64,000 nt of DNA from Palaemon carinicauda (GCF_036898095.1 NC_090736.1:10589395-10653394), one strand, 5' to 3'. Shown: positions 1-11,205, counted from the first letter of the stretch. Translations and numbers: made by a program. The notes: generated from the sequence alone by a model not told the origin.

Positions 1-353
1 TCATTCCAAACTAAAATTCTTCAAAAAAACTGCGAAAAAAGCACCCACAAAGAAAACCGAACTGTAGCCAAAAGCTGCGATCGAAGGAATGGGAAGCGGG
101 ACCGTATTGGGGCACTCGGAGGTGATAGGATGTGTAACGGCTCCTTACTTATCCTACCCCTTAGTGGACTAGACTGAGAAAGGTCTGTTTTGGGTGCAGA
201 TCTCTATGGTTATCTTAGGATACGTTCCTGATTATACACAATATCTTCGGATAGTCGTTTCCGGGGGTTGGAACCCCGTGATACCTGACAGTAATTCTCT
301 TGTAATATCAATCGCAGAAATATTATACTGTAGAATTTGCTAGAAGGAACTTC
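1..353. repeat. Right part of a foldback (long-TIR) element, cut by the window edge
   Basis: This matches the complete foldback copy at 59591-60451: the loop block around 'aaaaactgcgaaaaaagc' and then the right arm, from the 'ccccttagtgg' block to 'agaaggaacttc', recur in the same order. Its left arm would lie outside the window. Similarity stops after about base 352, where the complete copy continues to a conserved terminus, so this copy is end-truncated. No reading frame is seen. Confidence 0.8.
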
Positions 354-914
354 ATATACAGTACAAATCACACGCAAATCCATAGGAAAAATACCCCTAC
401 ATTTTGTGGGAGGCTGTGGTTAAACCTAACCTATGCAGCAGTAGGTATGCCTTTTAAATTATGGGGGAGGGAGGGAGGATTTGGTCAACCTTTTAAATTA
501 TCAGAGGGTTGTGGCCCCTCAACCCCCATCCTTAATGTGTCTTATGATGCCATATCACTTGGTAATCCTTGAATAAAACATTATGCAATTCATATTTGCT
601 GTGCATGACTATGTAAATGGATTTTTTTTCTGCAGTTATTGAAAGAATAAAGAATTTTATAGTTATAGAGTACCTGAACAGATATATTTCTTGACAAGCT
701 TCTCATGATCCTGTAACTGGAAAGGATATTGTAAAAAAAATAAAGAAAAATTGCAAACCATTCAGGAATTTTAACGTAAACATTTTGAAAGTTTTAACTG
801 ATGAAAAATTTTTTGTAATGTATACATTAACTAAAAAACAGAAAAGGTTTTAATTCGTTTGACAATAGGGCATGGATAATCTTACTATCACCATCCCAAA
901 AGTCAGAAAATGTC
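354..914. other. Unassigned AT-rich sequence
   Basis: No coding region, RNA gene or recognisable repeat was seen. Short runs of A and T and a purine-rich stretch near 460-480 are the only structure. Confidence 0.5.
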
Positions 915-1126
915 TTCTGTTTGTAAATGTTCCTACACATTTACAAATCTTTGTCTTTTAAAAGGAGTATGCCTTCAATGAAGCTGGAACTCTGCTAAGA
1001 TGTATAATGAGCCGGTGGTATTTACTGACTTGTGGCAGATTAAGCCCTGGCCACTGATCAGCCGTATAGTATAGAAGTACTTACGGCATCCTCATTTGGC
1101 TTCATCCAGTTTGTTGTGTGAGAGGG
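915..1126 (+). repeat. DIRS-like left terminal remnant, cut by DIRS-1
   Basis: The stretch begins with a 'ttcctacacatttacaaa' block, followed by 'ttttaaaaggagtatg' and 'gaagctggaac'. The same order is found at the left ends of the intronic DIRS elements (25815, 29890, 41820, 60511). It stops where DIRS-1 begins, so DIRS-1 probably inserted into an older relative. The matching right end was not found. Confidence 0.5.
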
Positions 1127-1271
1127 ATTTGTTCCATAACTGGAATACAAACTACGCTATTTAATGGGGGTACAGTATTACTTTCGGCGTAGCTGAAATG
1201 ACGAGCTATTGATTTTTAACAACACACCGCTCCCCCTCACACACTTGTGATTGAGCTCACTTTGCTTTCGG
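1127..1271 (+). repeat. DIRS-1 left inverted terminal repeat
   Basis: Blocks 'ttactttcggcgtagc' (near 1180) and 'gtgattgagctcactttgc' (near 1250) appear reverse-complemented at about 9440-9460 and 9328-9347. The match is imperfect; the right arm carries about 40 extra bases between these blocks. Confidence 0.85.
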
Positions 1272-2439
1272 CTCGAATGGTGAACGGACATTGTCGCTCC
1301 TCATCCTCGCCGAATATTGGCAGCCATTAACGACTTTTGTTTTTTCTTTTCTCTTAGTACTGTGTGTGTGTGAAGTTGACTTCTGCGACTTTGCGCACCT
1401 GCCCTGGACTCTCCGGCCGCCCTTGTGGAACATATGTCGGCGGTCGAGACTGATCCTCATGCCCTTTGTCCTTCCTGCAGAGGTCAACGGTGTGATAGTG
1501 TTAACAGGTGTTGGGAGAGGTCTGCGCGACGGCGGAAGAAGTCCAAGCGGGATATTTCTCCTTAAAAGGTTGCTTTGAAGGAAGAAAAACTCGAGGCCTC
1601 TTCTTCTGTCGCCCAACCCTCCTTTGAAGCTCCTACTCGGTCGGTCTCTTACGAGAGACCGTCGAGTAGTAGCGTAGACCAAGTTATTATAGGCCAACCG
1701 CGGGTCTCGAGAGATGATGGTGCTTCCCCTAGCGAAACAGCCCCACCTCTCCCCACGGGTGAGGCCTTGTCACTAACTCCCCTCTTACAGATATAGTCTT
1801 CCTTGGTACTTACGGGTCCGCCCTCCAAGGAAGCCCTACTGCAGTTCATCCGCATGGGTGCTACTGTTAAGCAATCATTGTCGCCGTCAGAGGTAGATCC
1901 CCTGGCACTTGCCGATGTTGTTGTGTCAGAGGTGTCTCATGCGGTGTCATCCATCTCCTGTGCCACTCCAGACTCTACAGCGGTTGCTGCCGACTTAGTT
2001 TCCTCCGTTCAACGTCTGTCTCTCCTGCAAGTGTTTCAGGGGAGTTCACTTATAGAGACTCCTCTTCGGAGGACTGCTGACTATCAGCTTGCTGATCCAA
2101 CGGCCCCCAGAGGGCACATCCGTTGGAAGGCTCGCTTTCCTCTTCGCCTTAGAGGTCTCCCTTCACCAACGGTGAACTCCCTTCACCAACGGTGAAGAGG
2201 GGCTTCTTTGGTTCATCGTCATCACTGCAGTCCCCCGCAGAAGAGCCTCCTCTGTCAGACCTTCATACATCGACCATCACTGCTCCCACAACCAGACTTG
2301 TGACTTCGGTCCTGGACCTCTCTGCCGATTGTTCGCGATCCCCTTCAGTGGATGGTTGTCCTTACAAAGGACCTGCCGACCTTCCATCACCATTCCTGTC
2401 ACCGAAAGAGCCCACTGTAGCTCCACCAAAGTGCGCAGT

Positions 2440-3140
2440 TGCGCGCCATCACCCTGCAGTTTGTCCTGCGCGCCACGCGCCTAGACCTTCAGCGCTCACC
2501 AGCAGCTTGTCACTCTACAGCGCTTCAGCGCGCCCCTCCACCTACTCGCCCTGACAGACGACAGCAGTCTCACGCGCTTGCGCGCCAAACTTCGCCGACA
2601 CGTCAGCACTCTCCTGCACGTCACGTGCTCACGTTCACCTGCGCCCACACTCAGGGTCTCTTACGCGCCAGCACACCACAGCGTGCTTGCGCTCTCCAGC
2701 TCATCCATGATCTACGCACCAGCGTCCACCTGCGCGCCAACTCTCGCCTACGCGCCAGTGCTCTCCAGCTCTCAACTGCGCGTCAACGCTCTCCTGCGCG
2801 CCAACGTGTGCGCCCTTCATCGCCCGCGCGCCATCATTTTCCAGCGCACAAGTCTGTAGGTGATACAGCAATCACGTTGCAGCCCTCATCTACGCGCCAG
2901 CACTCTCCTGAACATTCGTGCTCACCTGCGCGTCAACTATCTCCCGCGCACATGCACATAGATGCGCACGCCAACACACTCCCGCGTACCCACGCGCCAA
3001 GATTCTCCTCTGCGCGCGCCAATGTTCCCCTTGCGCAAGCGCGAGCACCAATATTCCCCTTGCGCAAGCGCGAGCACCAATATTCCCCTTGCGCAAGCGC
3101 GAGCACCAATATTCCCCTTGCGCAAGCGCGAGCACAGATT
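2440..3140 (+). repeat. GC-rich low-complexity region of DIRS-1 gag
   Basis: Irregular repeats of 'tgcgcgcca' and 'acgcgccag' are scattered through about 700 bp. One frame reads as recurring RQHSPAR-like heptads. Base composition is far more CpG-rich than the AT-rich surroundings. DIRS-6 gag shows a fainter version near 43150 ('gcgcacgaacactagcatgcgcc'). Confidence 0.75.
3025..3140 (+). repeat. 29-bp tandem repeat, four units
   Basis: Units start at 3025, 3054, 3083 and 3112, each beginning 'ttccccttgcgcaagcgcga'. They are essentially identical. Because 29 is not a multiple of three, the reading frame rotates with each unit, so any open frame reads PLAQARAPIF, PLRKREHQY and SPCASASTN in turn. 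All three forward frames are open across the array. Confidence 0.95.
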
Positions 3141-4693
3141 CTTCACCCGGCAAGGAGAGACATTCTTCCATCGCACCAATGGAGGAAACCTCTCGTCACG
3201 CGGAGAGTCCCTCGCAATCTGAGACCAGGAGGGACATGCCACACAGGTCTTTGATATTGGAGTCTTATCTCCTTCCTCGGAAGGAGTCCAAAGACTCCAA
3301 AACACTGCCAAAGTCCTCCACTAGGGCTAGGATGGAGACAGCCAGCCACTCAGGGAGTATCTGCGACTCGCCCCAAGAAGAGCTCTTGGGGATAGAAAGA
3401 GACTTCGCTGCAAGTTCTACAGCAGGAGGAGACCAACATGAGTCAGAGCATGCATTCTGGCATGTTTTGACTCTGAGGGTTCTTAATGGGTTTTCCAACC
3501 CTGAGATACCCCCTCAAGAGGGCAAAGACACGGTCTTAGACCGCGTCTTTGGTACTCAGAAACCCTCAAAGACCAGTGCGGCCCTGCCCTGGTCTCAAGG
3601 GGTGAAGAGTACCAGGGACAAGATCTCCCAACAGCTCTCTGAGTTTGCCTCCTCCAACCGTGCCGGAACTACGAACAAGCTCCTCCCACCTCCTCGCGTA
3701 CAGCAGAGGAGGTACTTTGAGATCCTGGAGGAACCCAGTTCAGCTCTTCCTCTTCACCAGTCTCTGGAAGAGCTAACCAGGGGATTCCTTGAGAGACTTA
3801 AATCAATCAATCAATCTTGAGAGACTCTCCAGCCGGCAGGTCTCGTTCTCGGCAACCGAGATCCTTAATCATTAAAAGGTCACCAAGTATGTGATGCAAG
3901 CTACTTCGTGGCTGGACATCTGGTTAGGGACCTTGGGTATCCTGATATGATACGAGGATTTTTCCAAGGAAAGTACCAGGAAAGCTATGGAAACCTTCTT
4001 ACTCTCAGGCACTCGTATGGTCGAGTTTCTTGTCCACCAAGTCTCAAACTTGTGGGCAAACACCATCTTGAAACATCGAGATGCAGTGTCTGAGAGGTTC
4101 CACCAGAAGGTCCCTAGCGCTGAGATATACAGGCTCAGACATTCCTCCATAGAGGTGGCCCATCTGTTTGAGCCTAAGGATGTGGAACTTGCTGCTGAGA
4201 GGTGGAGGAAGTTTCATCAAGACTCCCTCCTCCATAGGGCTTTAACAACTAAGCCCTATGAACCTCCAGCACCCCAGCAGATCCGTCCAACCAAGACCGC
4301 AACGACGACGAAAACAGCAGCGAAGACCATGGTGTCTAAGTCCTTTCTTGTCAAGGACAGGAAAGACAAAAAGTCCTCCAGGGGAGGAAAGAATCCTAGA
4401 GTGAGCAGCTAAGGCCGCAAACGGTAGGATAGGCATTCCCCCTGCGTTTCCACCAGTGGGGGATGCCTACAAAATTGCTCAGACAGGTGAAAGCAACTGG
4501 GGGCCGATTCCTGGATAATCTCCGTGATCCGTCTAGGATATCGCGTCCCGTTCATAACATCTCTACCTCCCCTGACCAGGAATCCAGTGCCATGGCAATG
4601 GCAAGGGGGTAAGCCCTTCGGGCAGAAGTCCAGACCCTGTTGAAGAAGGGCGCTCTCCAAGAGGTCCTTGACGGGTCCCCAGTCTTCTTCAGT

Positions 4694-6127
4694 TAACTCT
4701 TTATTATTATTATTATTATTACTATCCAAGCTACAACCCTAATTGGAAAAGCAAGATGCTATAAGCCCAGGGGCTCCGATAGGGAAAAATAGCCCAGTGA
4801 GGAAAGGAAATAAGAAAATAAATAAATGAAGACAACAAATTAACAATAAATCATTCTAAAAAAAGTAACAATGTCAAAACAGATATGTCATATATGAACC
4901 ATTAACAACGTCAAGAACAGATATGTCATATATAAACTATAAAAGGACTCTTGTCTGCCTGGTCAACAAAAAAGCATTTACTCCAACTTTGAACTTTTGA
5001 AGTTCTACTGATTCAACTACCCGATTGGGAAGATCATTCCACAACTTGGTAACAGCTGGAATAAAACTTCTAGAGTACTGCGTAGTATTGAGCCTCATGA
5101 TGGAGAAGGCCTGGCTATTAGAATTAACTGCCAGCCTAGTATTACGAACAGGATAGAATTGTCCAGGGAGATCTGAATATAAAGGATGGTCAGAGTTATG
5201 AAAGATCTTATGCAACGTGCATAATGAACTAATTGAACGACGGTGCCAGAGATTAATATCTAGATCAGGAATAAGAAATTTAATAGACCGTAAGTTTCTG
5301 TCCAACAAATTAAGATGAGAATCAGCAGCTGAAGACCAGACAGGAGAACAATACTCAAAACAAGGTAGAATGAAAGAATTAAAACACTTCTTCAGAATAG
5401 ATTGATCACCGAAAATCTTAAAAGACTCTCAATAAGCCAATTTTTTGTGCAATTGAAGAAGACACAGACCTTATATGTTTCTCAAAAGTAAATTTGCTGT
5501 CGAGAATCACACCTAAAATTTTGAATGAGTCATACACATTTAAAGAAACATTATCAATACTGAGATCCGGATGATTAGGAGCCACCGTCCTTGACCTACT
5601 TACAATCATACTTTGAGTTTTGTTAGGATTCAACTTCATACCCCATAATTTGCACCATGCACTAATTCTAGCTAAATCTGTAATAAGGGATTCACCAACC
5701 CCAGATCTACATTCAGGGGATGGAATTGATGCAAAGAGAGTAGCATTATCTGCATATGCAACAAGCTTGTTTTCTAGGCCAAACCACATGTCATGTGTAT
5801 ATAGTATGAAAAGTAATGGGCCAAGAACACTACCCTGTGGAACACCGGATATCACATTCCTATACTCACTATGGTGCCCGTCAACAACAACTCTTTGAGA
5901 TCTATTACTTAAAAAATCAATAATAATGCTAAGAAACGACCCACCCACTCCCAACTGTTTCAGTTTGAAAACAAGGGCCTCATGATTAACACGGTCATAG
6001 GCAGCACTAAAATCAAGGCCAATCATACAAACTTCCTGACCACAATCAAGGGATTGCTGTACAGCATTGGAGATTGTAAGAAGGGCATCACATGCTCCAA
6101 GGCCTGTACGAAAACCAAATTGCAAAC
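4694..6127 (-). mobile_element. 5'-truncated I-like LINE inserted in the DIRS-1 RT
   Basis: A minus-strand non-LTR retrotransposon with its 3' end at the low coordinate: a TTA/TAA microsatellite (about 4700-4722) precedes the family tail 'aagcatcttgctt'-like segment, read in reverse. The 5' end is truncated within the RT domain near 6127. The TAA-repeat tail suggests the I group of LINEs; that placement is inference. A second copy lies at 40066-40797, and shared 3' tails lie at 11100, 17560 and 43773. No clear target duplication was found. Confidence 0.85.
4937..6125 (-). pseudogene. LINE reverse transcriptase, partial
   Basis: Read from 6125 downward: QFGFRTGLGACDALL (palm entry), IGLDFSAAYDRVNHEAL (motif A), SGVPQGSVLGPLLFILY (motif B), LVAYADNATLFA (motif C; the second catalytic Asp of the usual YADD is Asn here), then the GVILDSKFTF thumb region. 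It stops at 5418 and resumes in another frame at 5308-4937 with a C-terminal domain containing LHKIFHNSDHPLYSDL and IPAVTKLWNDLPN. The endonuclease part is absent because of 5' truncation. It was a target-primed RT in life and is inactive here. Confidence 0.85.
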
Positions 6128-7619
6128 TAGGGCGTCATCGACCTCTTAGCCCTGAACAAGTTTGTCAAACAAACTCCGTTCAGCATGGAGACGGTAGACA
6201 CGGTCAGACTAACAGTAAGACTTCATGTGTACACTGGACCTAAAGGACGCGTACTTCCAGATCCCAGTCCATCCATCTTCAAGGAAGTACTTAAGATTCA
6301 ACCTAGACAACAGAATATACCAGTTCAAGGTGCTGTGCTTCAGTCTTTCCACAGCACCACAAGTTTTCACCAGAGTGTTTACCTTAGTGTCATCTTGAGC
6401 ACACAGGATTGGCATCCGTCTCCTCCGTTATCTGGACGACTGGCTAATCCTAGCAGACTCTGTGTCAACCCTTCTTCAACACCGAGACAAACTTCTGAGA
6501 CTTTGCCAGGATCTGGGGATCATGGTAAATCTCGGAGTCTTCTCTGCTTCCTACACAGAGACTGGTATACTTAGGCATGATCATAGACACCAATCTCCCC
6601 ATCAGACGATAGGATAACAAGGCTGAGAAAGGTCGCAAGACCTTTACTCAGACGAGAAGAACTTCCAGCCCAATCGTGGTTACGCCTCCTCGGTCACCTT
6701 TCATCGCTGGCCTGTCTAGTTCCCAATGGTCGCCTCAGGATGAGATCCCTCCAGTGGCGACTCAAGTCCCGGTGAAATCAAGCTCACGACTCCCCGGACA
6801 TCCAGATCCCCATGGGACTAGCGGAACTGGCAGACCTCCAATGGTGGATGACAGACGAGAATCTACGAAAGGGAGTGAACCTTCTTGTCCTCCCCCCGGA
6901 TTTGATGCTGTTCTCAGACGCTTCAAAAAAAGGATGGGGGGCCCACGTGCTGCACCACACGACCTCAGGCCTCTGGTCAGAGTCAGAAAAGTACCTCCAT
7001 ATAAATCTCCTAGAGATGAAGGCCGTCTTTCTGGCCCTTCAACAGTTCCTGGCAGGCCACTCAGTGGTGGTGATAAGCGATAACACCACAGTAGTGGCTT
7101 ACATCAACAAGCAAGGAGGTACTTTTTTGCAGCAACTGTCTCATCTAGCAGTAGAGATACTGAGATGGGCCGAAATCCACTCGATACCACTATCGGCACG
7201 CTTCATTCCGGGCAAAAGGAATGTGCTCGCCGACAACCTGAGCAGAGCATCTGGGATAGTGAGTACTGAGTGGTCTTTGGATCATCTAGTAGCTAACAAA
7301 GTCCTGACTTTGTGGGGTTCTCAGACTGTGGACCTCTTCGCAACGGCCCTGAACTTCAGGCTCCCGCTGTATTGTTCCCCAGTCCCAGACCCCAAGGCTC
7401 TGGTAAGATGCTTTCCAACAATGGTGGGACAACATTGATGTTTACGCCTTTCCCCCGTTCTGTCTGATGAGGAGGGTACTCAACAAGACCAGAACATTGG
7501 TCAATCTTTCAATGACCCTCGTAGCTCCGCTATGGCATCACGCAGAATGGTTTCCGGACCTTCTGCAACTCCAAGAGAACTCCCTCCACGACACAATCTA
7601 CTCAAACAACCACATGCCA

Positions 7620-8696
7620 ACATATTCCAGAAAGCCATAGCTTTGCTACGACTTCACGCTTGGAGACTATCCAGCATCTCTTCTCTCAGAGAGGATTTTT
7701 GCAACATGTTGCGATTAGGATGTCTGGATACCTGCGTAAGTCATCAGCAGCATTCTACCAGACAAAGTGGAAAGTTTCCTGTGGTTGGTGTTGTTGAAGG
7801 GGTATCTCTCTACTCGATGCCACTATTCCAGCAACAGTGGAGTTCCTCTTGTATTTGCGTGAAGAAATGCACCTATCAGTCTCGGCAGTAAAAGGATATC
7901 GCTCAGCCTTAAGCCTCGCCTTCAGACTGAAAGGAATGGACATTTTTTCACCGCTAGAACTTTCTTCACTCATACAGAGTTATGAACTTACCTGCCCCCA
8001 GTCAGAAGTGAGACCTCCCCCATGGAGCGTGGTTCGAGTTCTCAGGTCTCTTAAGAGACCTCTCTATGAACCATTACGCCAGGCAACAGATCGCCACCTG
8101 ACTCGGAAGACTGTTCCTGCTAGCTTTAGCTTCGGCCAAATGAGTCGGTGAACTTCTTGGTCTCTCATACGACATCGCCCATTCAAGGGGATGGGGAGAG
8201 GTAACGTTCAGCTTTGTCCCTGAGTTTATTGCTAAGACTCAGAACCCGGGAGTAGCGGATCCTCGATTCGACTCCTTCCAGATTTCTAGTCTCCATACTG
8301 TAACAGATGACCCAGACCATCTCTTACTATGCCCAGTGAGGAGTTTGAGGCTGTATCTTAAGAGAACAGCCGCAGCCCGTCCTGCGCTATTCGTCAGCAC
8401 AGGGAGGACCAAGAGGAGGGTCACCAAGAACACCATCTCAGCGTGGATTTGCAGGGTCATTGACCATGCACTGAATCCAGACCCTCCTCCATCACCTCGC
8501 CCCAGAGCTCATTATGTCAGGGGCATAGCTACGTCCCTGGCATTCGAGAGAAACTATTCAGTGATGCAGGTTCTTCAAGATGGGGCGTGGAAGCATCAGA
8601 CCACATTCACATTCCACTACCTGCAAGATGTGACCCACAGGAGACTTGATACGTTTTCTATTGATCCTGTGGTGGCTGCACAACAGCTGGTTTAAA
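7620..8696 (+). pseudogene. DIRS-1 tyrosine recombinase, broken
   Basis: The N-terminal SAM-like core-binding part reads FYQTKWKVSCGWC, FLLYLREE and VSAVKGYRSALS (about 7745-7915). The catalytic domain follows. The codon of the first catalytic Arg, in the motif SAK-R-VGEL, is TGA at 8141-8143, one C-to-T step from CGA. His of H-x-x-R lies at 8510 (AHYVRGIATSLAF) and the Tyr nucleophile at 8618 (FHYLQDV). The enzyme would insert the circular DNA intermediate. Stops at the catalytic Arg and earlier frameshifts make it a pseudogene. It ends VVAAQQLV, a C-terminus shared by several copies in the window. Confidence 0.85.
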
Positions 8697-9183
8697 GCCT
8701 CAAGCTCCTTATTGGACAAGTAGCAGAAGGTTGAGGGCATTGTTACCCAGTTTTAGTCTGCATGAATGAAAAGGTTTGACTGGCCCTTATTCTTTTCTTC
8801 ATTCTCCCCTCTCTTTGGGAAAGCAGCATCCTGGGTTCTCTGCATAGCTGACCTCAAACCACTGCAGGTAAACCATGCTCCCCTGTGTAACTAGTATTAA
8901 GATTAATACTGTTGCGTCCCCATACCCTAACGAGGTGGTATCGGGAAAGTCCTGGTGCACAGTTTTTCCTTCTAAAGAACTCGGAATAACTTTGCCAGGA
9001 CAGTCACACTTCTACTTACCTCAACACACAGCTTGCGTAGGCCGTGAACCTTGCGTAGCAAGGTTTTAGTGTGGCGCAGGGAATCCCTATTTCTTGAGTG
9101 CTGACACACTCAGATAAGGAGCCCCCGGGTAAAAGCCAAAAGCCAGATTGGCTGGGACGTCCACCCTTCCTAATGGGTGAGTC

Positions 9184-9275
9184 ACCCCTATTAAATAGCG
9201 TGGTTTGTATTTCAGTTACGGAACAAATGACAAATTCGTAGATAATTTGTATTTTTCCTAACTATACAAACCTTA
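9184..9275 (+). repeat. DIRS-1 internal complementary region
   Basis: Bases 9184-9228 are the reverse complement of the extreme left end (1127-1171), and 9229-9275 are the reverse complement of the extreme right end (about 9478-9525). The two halves abut, reproducing a joined-ends sequence. This is the diagnostic ICR of DIRS-type elements, which templates circle completion. Confidence 0.85.
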
Positions 9276-9323
9276 GTTATTTAAGCAAACTTGCCCGCCA
9301 GCCCTATCACCCTTGAAGTCCAA

Positions 9324-9525
9324 GCAAAGTGAGCTCAATCACAGGTGTGTGAGGGGGGCGGTAGCAACCTACCCTCCCTACCCCCCGCTAACTAGCTGTA
9401 TGGGTAGTTAACCCTTGTTTTAAATTAATAGCTTGTCATTTCTGCTACGCCGAAAGTAATACCCCTATTAAATAGCTATGGTTTGTATAGTTAGGAAAAA
9501 TACATATTATGTACGAATTTGTCAT
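9324..9525 (-). repeat. DIRS-1 right inverted terminal repeat
   Basis: Reverse complement of 1127-1271, with blocks 'gcaaagtgagctcaatcac' and 'gctacgccgaaagtaa'. The outer end carries 'gtttgtatagttaggaaaaa', which is complementary to the second half of the ICR. Confidence 0.85.
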
Positions 9526-9770
9526 ATTTAGGAAGAAAGGACCACAACGTAATCCTTAGGAGGCCAGTATTCCTTAAACAGTGTTGTACTCCAACAGAGG
9601 AAGGGAGTTTTGCTGCCACTGATTATGAAGGGGGTGTGGCCCCATCCTTATTTTGAGTGTCTTCTCATTCCCTGAAAGGTGCTAAGGTTGTGCTGTCTCT
9701 TCTTATAGTTTCTATGATCTCTTTCCCTGTGGTGTCATTTTTGGACTGTACAACCTGTAGAAGGCAAACT
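9526..9770. other. Unassigned sequence between DIRS-1 and the minus-strand DIRS remnant
   Basis: It may belong to the older minus-strand DIRS element that follows, but no motif is visible in this piece. Confidence 0.3.
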
Positions 9771-10480
9771 TCAAAGTTTCTCCTTCTCAGCCTCATCTTC
9801 CTTAGAGAGCCTTCTTGCTACTTCTTGGAGAAGTAGAGAAGACCAATCGATGAGTGATTTCTCTGCCTGTGGGAGAAGCTCTGCGGTACCAGGGACTTCC
9901 CTCTTCGCGAATGAGTGCCAAATATTACCCCATATCGGAAATAGATATCGCGACACACAACATTAGGTAGGTGTCTATGTACTCGGTTGGGATGTTCACG
10001 CACTTTTTGCCTGTGCTTGGTCTTGCACTGGGAAAAGTAAGTGGTGAAAGGTGTCCCAAAGCAGAAAGAAACATCGTCACACAACTTTCATACTATACGA
10101 GCTGAGTACACATACTGCTGGTGGGGATGAAGGGCAGCGCATCTGCCTCCTTGTCAGGCAGAAAAGCATAGAGGTTAAGGCTGTCCCACGGGTGTTGGAA
10201 TGCGTCCTCGAGTGCCGTTTTTGCTTCTCGAATTGGAGAGCAGTAGATGGGGGAGCTTGTGCCGAAAACGGGTCTACTGTCGTCGAACCTCACAATGTCA
10301 GGATCTCCATTGCTATCAAAGAACTTTAAGACCATTCGGTGCCAACAACTTTCGTCCTCCTGCTCAACTTGTCCACCACTATATTCCTCCTGCCTGGAAT
10401 GAAGCGGGCTGTCAGGAAAATCAAGTTGAGTTCTGCCCATTCAAGTCTCTCTACCTCAAGATGCAAGAGTTACAGTGACA
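9771..10480 (-). pseudogene. Minus-strand DIRS remnant: end of RNase H and linker
   Basis: Reading from 10440 downward, a frame gives a degenerate PDSLSRQ-like RNase H end, then SSPIYCSPIREAKTALEDAF and HPWDSLNLYAFLP, matching the YCSPVPDP...DAF...LYAFPP linker between RNase H and recombinase in DIRS-1 and DIRS-2. Sequence below 10090 has open frames but no motif I recognise. It looks like the continuation of the RNase H piece at 14081-14654, displaced by the repeat and Tigger insertions between them. Confidence 0.6.
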
Positions 10481-10505
10481 ATGTACCTCCTTGTTTGTAT
10501 ATACA

Positions 10506-10506
<1 letters not shown>

Positions 10507-10580
<74 letters not shown>
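10507..10580. repeat. TA dinucleotide microsatellite
   Basis: About 37 uninterrupted TA units directly precede the SINE-like repeat. Confidence 0.98.
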
Positions 10581-10582
<2 letters not shown>

Positions 10583-11205
10583 AGCCACCCTTTGAGATAC
10601 TACCACTAGAGAGTTATGGGGTCCTTTGACTGGCCAGACAGTACTACATTGGATCCTTCTCTCTGGTTACGGTTCTTTCCCTTTGCCTACACATACATTG
10701 AATAGTCTGGCCTATTCTTTTCAGATTCTACTCTATCCTCATACACTTGGCAACACTTAGGTTACCAAACAATTCTTCTTCACCCAAAGGGTTAACTACT
10801 GCACTGCAATTGTTCAGTGGCTACTTTCCTCTTGGTAAGGGTAGAAGAGACTCTTTAGCTATGGTAAGCAGCTCTTCTAGGAGGACACTCCAAAATCAAA
10901 CCATTGTTCTCTAGTCTTGGGTAGTGCCAGAGCCTCTGTACCATGGTCTTCCCCTGTCTTGGGTTAGAGTTCTCTTGCTTGAGGGTACACTCAGGCACAC
11001 GATTCTACCAGTTTCTCTTCCTCTTGTTTTGTTAAAGTATTTATAGTTTATATAGGAAATATTTATTTTAATGTTACTATTTTTAAAATATTTAATTTTT
11101 CCTTGTTTCCTTCCTTAATGGGCTATTTTCGCTGTTGGAGCCCCTGGGCTTGTAGCATCTTGCTTTTCCAACTAGGGTTGTAGCTTAGCAAATAATAATA
11201 ATCCC
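10581..11205 (+). repeat. SINE-like repeat with I-LINE-type 3' tail, copy 1
   Basis: The body (10581-11010), starting 'ccagccaccctttgagata', recurs at 16957-17375. Both copies then run into the about 200-bp 3' tail shared with the I-like LINE, including 'tagcatcttgcttttccaa', and end in an AAT/TAA microsatellite. The body has no convincing ORF and is absent from the two coding LINE copies. This suggests a non-autonomous element using the LINE's 3' recognition tail; that mechanism is inferred. Confidence 0.7.

Larger units (their letters stand above)
1434..4412 (+). pseudogene. DIRS-1 gag-like gene, broken
   Basis: The probable start is the ATG at 1434. It opens a frame carrying a cysteine module, CPSCRGQRCDSVNRCWE, preceded by DPHA, which parallels the N-terminal module of DIRS-2 gag. 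That frame stops near 1563, and coding potential continues in shifted pieces: 1803-2195, the low-complexity Arg/Ser/Pro region 2439-3254, 2918-3820 and 3987-4412. The last piece has MQATSWL-type and FHQ helical segments and a basic Lys/Arg/Ser tail, as in other DIRS gags. The product would have been the structural RNA-binding protein. Several frameshifts and stops rule out a full-length product. Confidence 0.7.
4464..7540 (+). pseudogene. DIRS-1 reverse transcriptase and RNase H, interrupted
   Basis: The N-terminal part (4464-4693) has GADSWIISVIRLGYRVPF and PPL motifs and a premature TGA. A LINE occupies 4694-6127. The RT resumes at about 6128 with VIDLLALNKFVKQTPFSME. The catalytic YLDD lies at 6429-6440, in a frame shifted from its neighbours. 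RNase H follows near 6905 (LFSDASKKGWGAH), with HINLLEMKAV and ISDNTTVVAYINKQGG, then the VDLFATALN and YCSPVPDP linker typical of DIRS. The enzyme would copy element RNA into DNA. At least three frameshifts plus the insertion make it inactive. Confidence 0.85.
1127..9525 (+). mobile_element. DIRS-1: decayed DIRS-type retrotransposon
   Basis: Domains run on the + strand in DIRS order: gag-like (1434-4412), reverse transcriptase and RNase H (4464-7540, interrupted by a LINE) and tyrosine recombinase (about 7620-8696). The ends are inverted repeats instead of direct LTRs: 1127-1271 is the reverse complement of 9324-9525, with the 'ttactttcggcgtagc' block present in both. An ICR at 9184-9275 is complementary to both outer ends. 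DIRS elements are known to replicate through a circle and integrate with a tyrosine recombinase, leaving no target duplication. Frameshifts, stops and the nested LINE make this copy non-autonomous. Confidence 0.9.

Noticed and set aside
1257..1697. Minus-strand open frame of 146 codons
   Set aside because: It overlaps the DIRS-1 leader and gag start, shows no family motif and lies opposite the cysteine module frame.
3025..3140. Possible CRISPR-like array
   Set aside because: The 29-bp units are contiguous without spacers and sit inside a eukaryotic transposon gag.
10339..10629. Open frame with a long Tyr-Ile repeat
   Set aside because: Translation of the TA microsatellite; no gene signal. 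The same applies to 17291-17545 on the minus strand.
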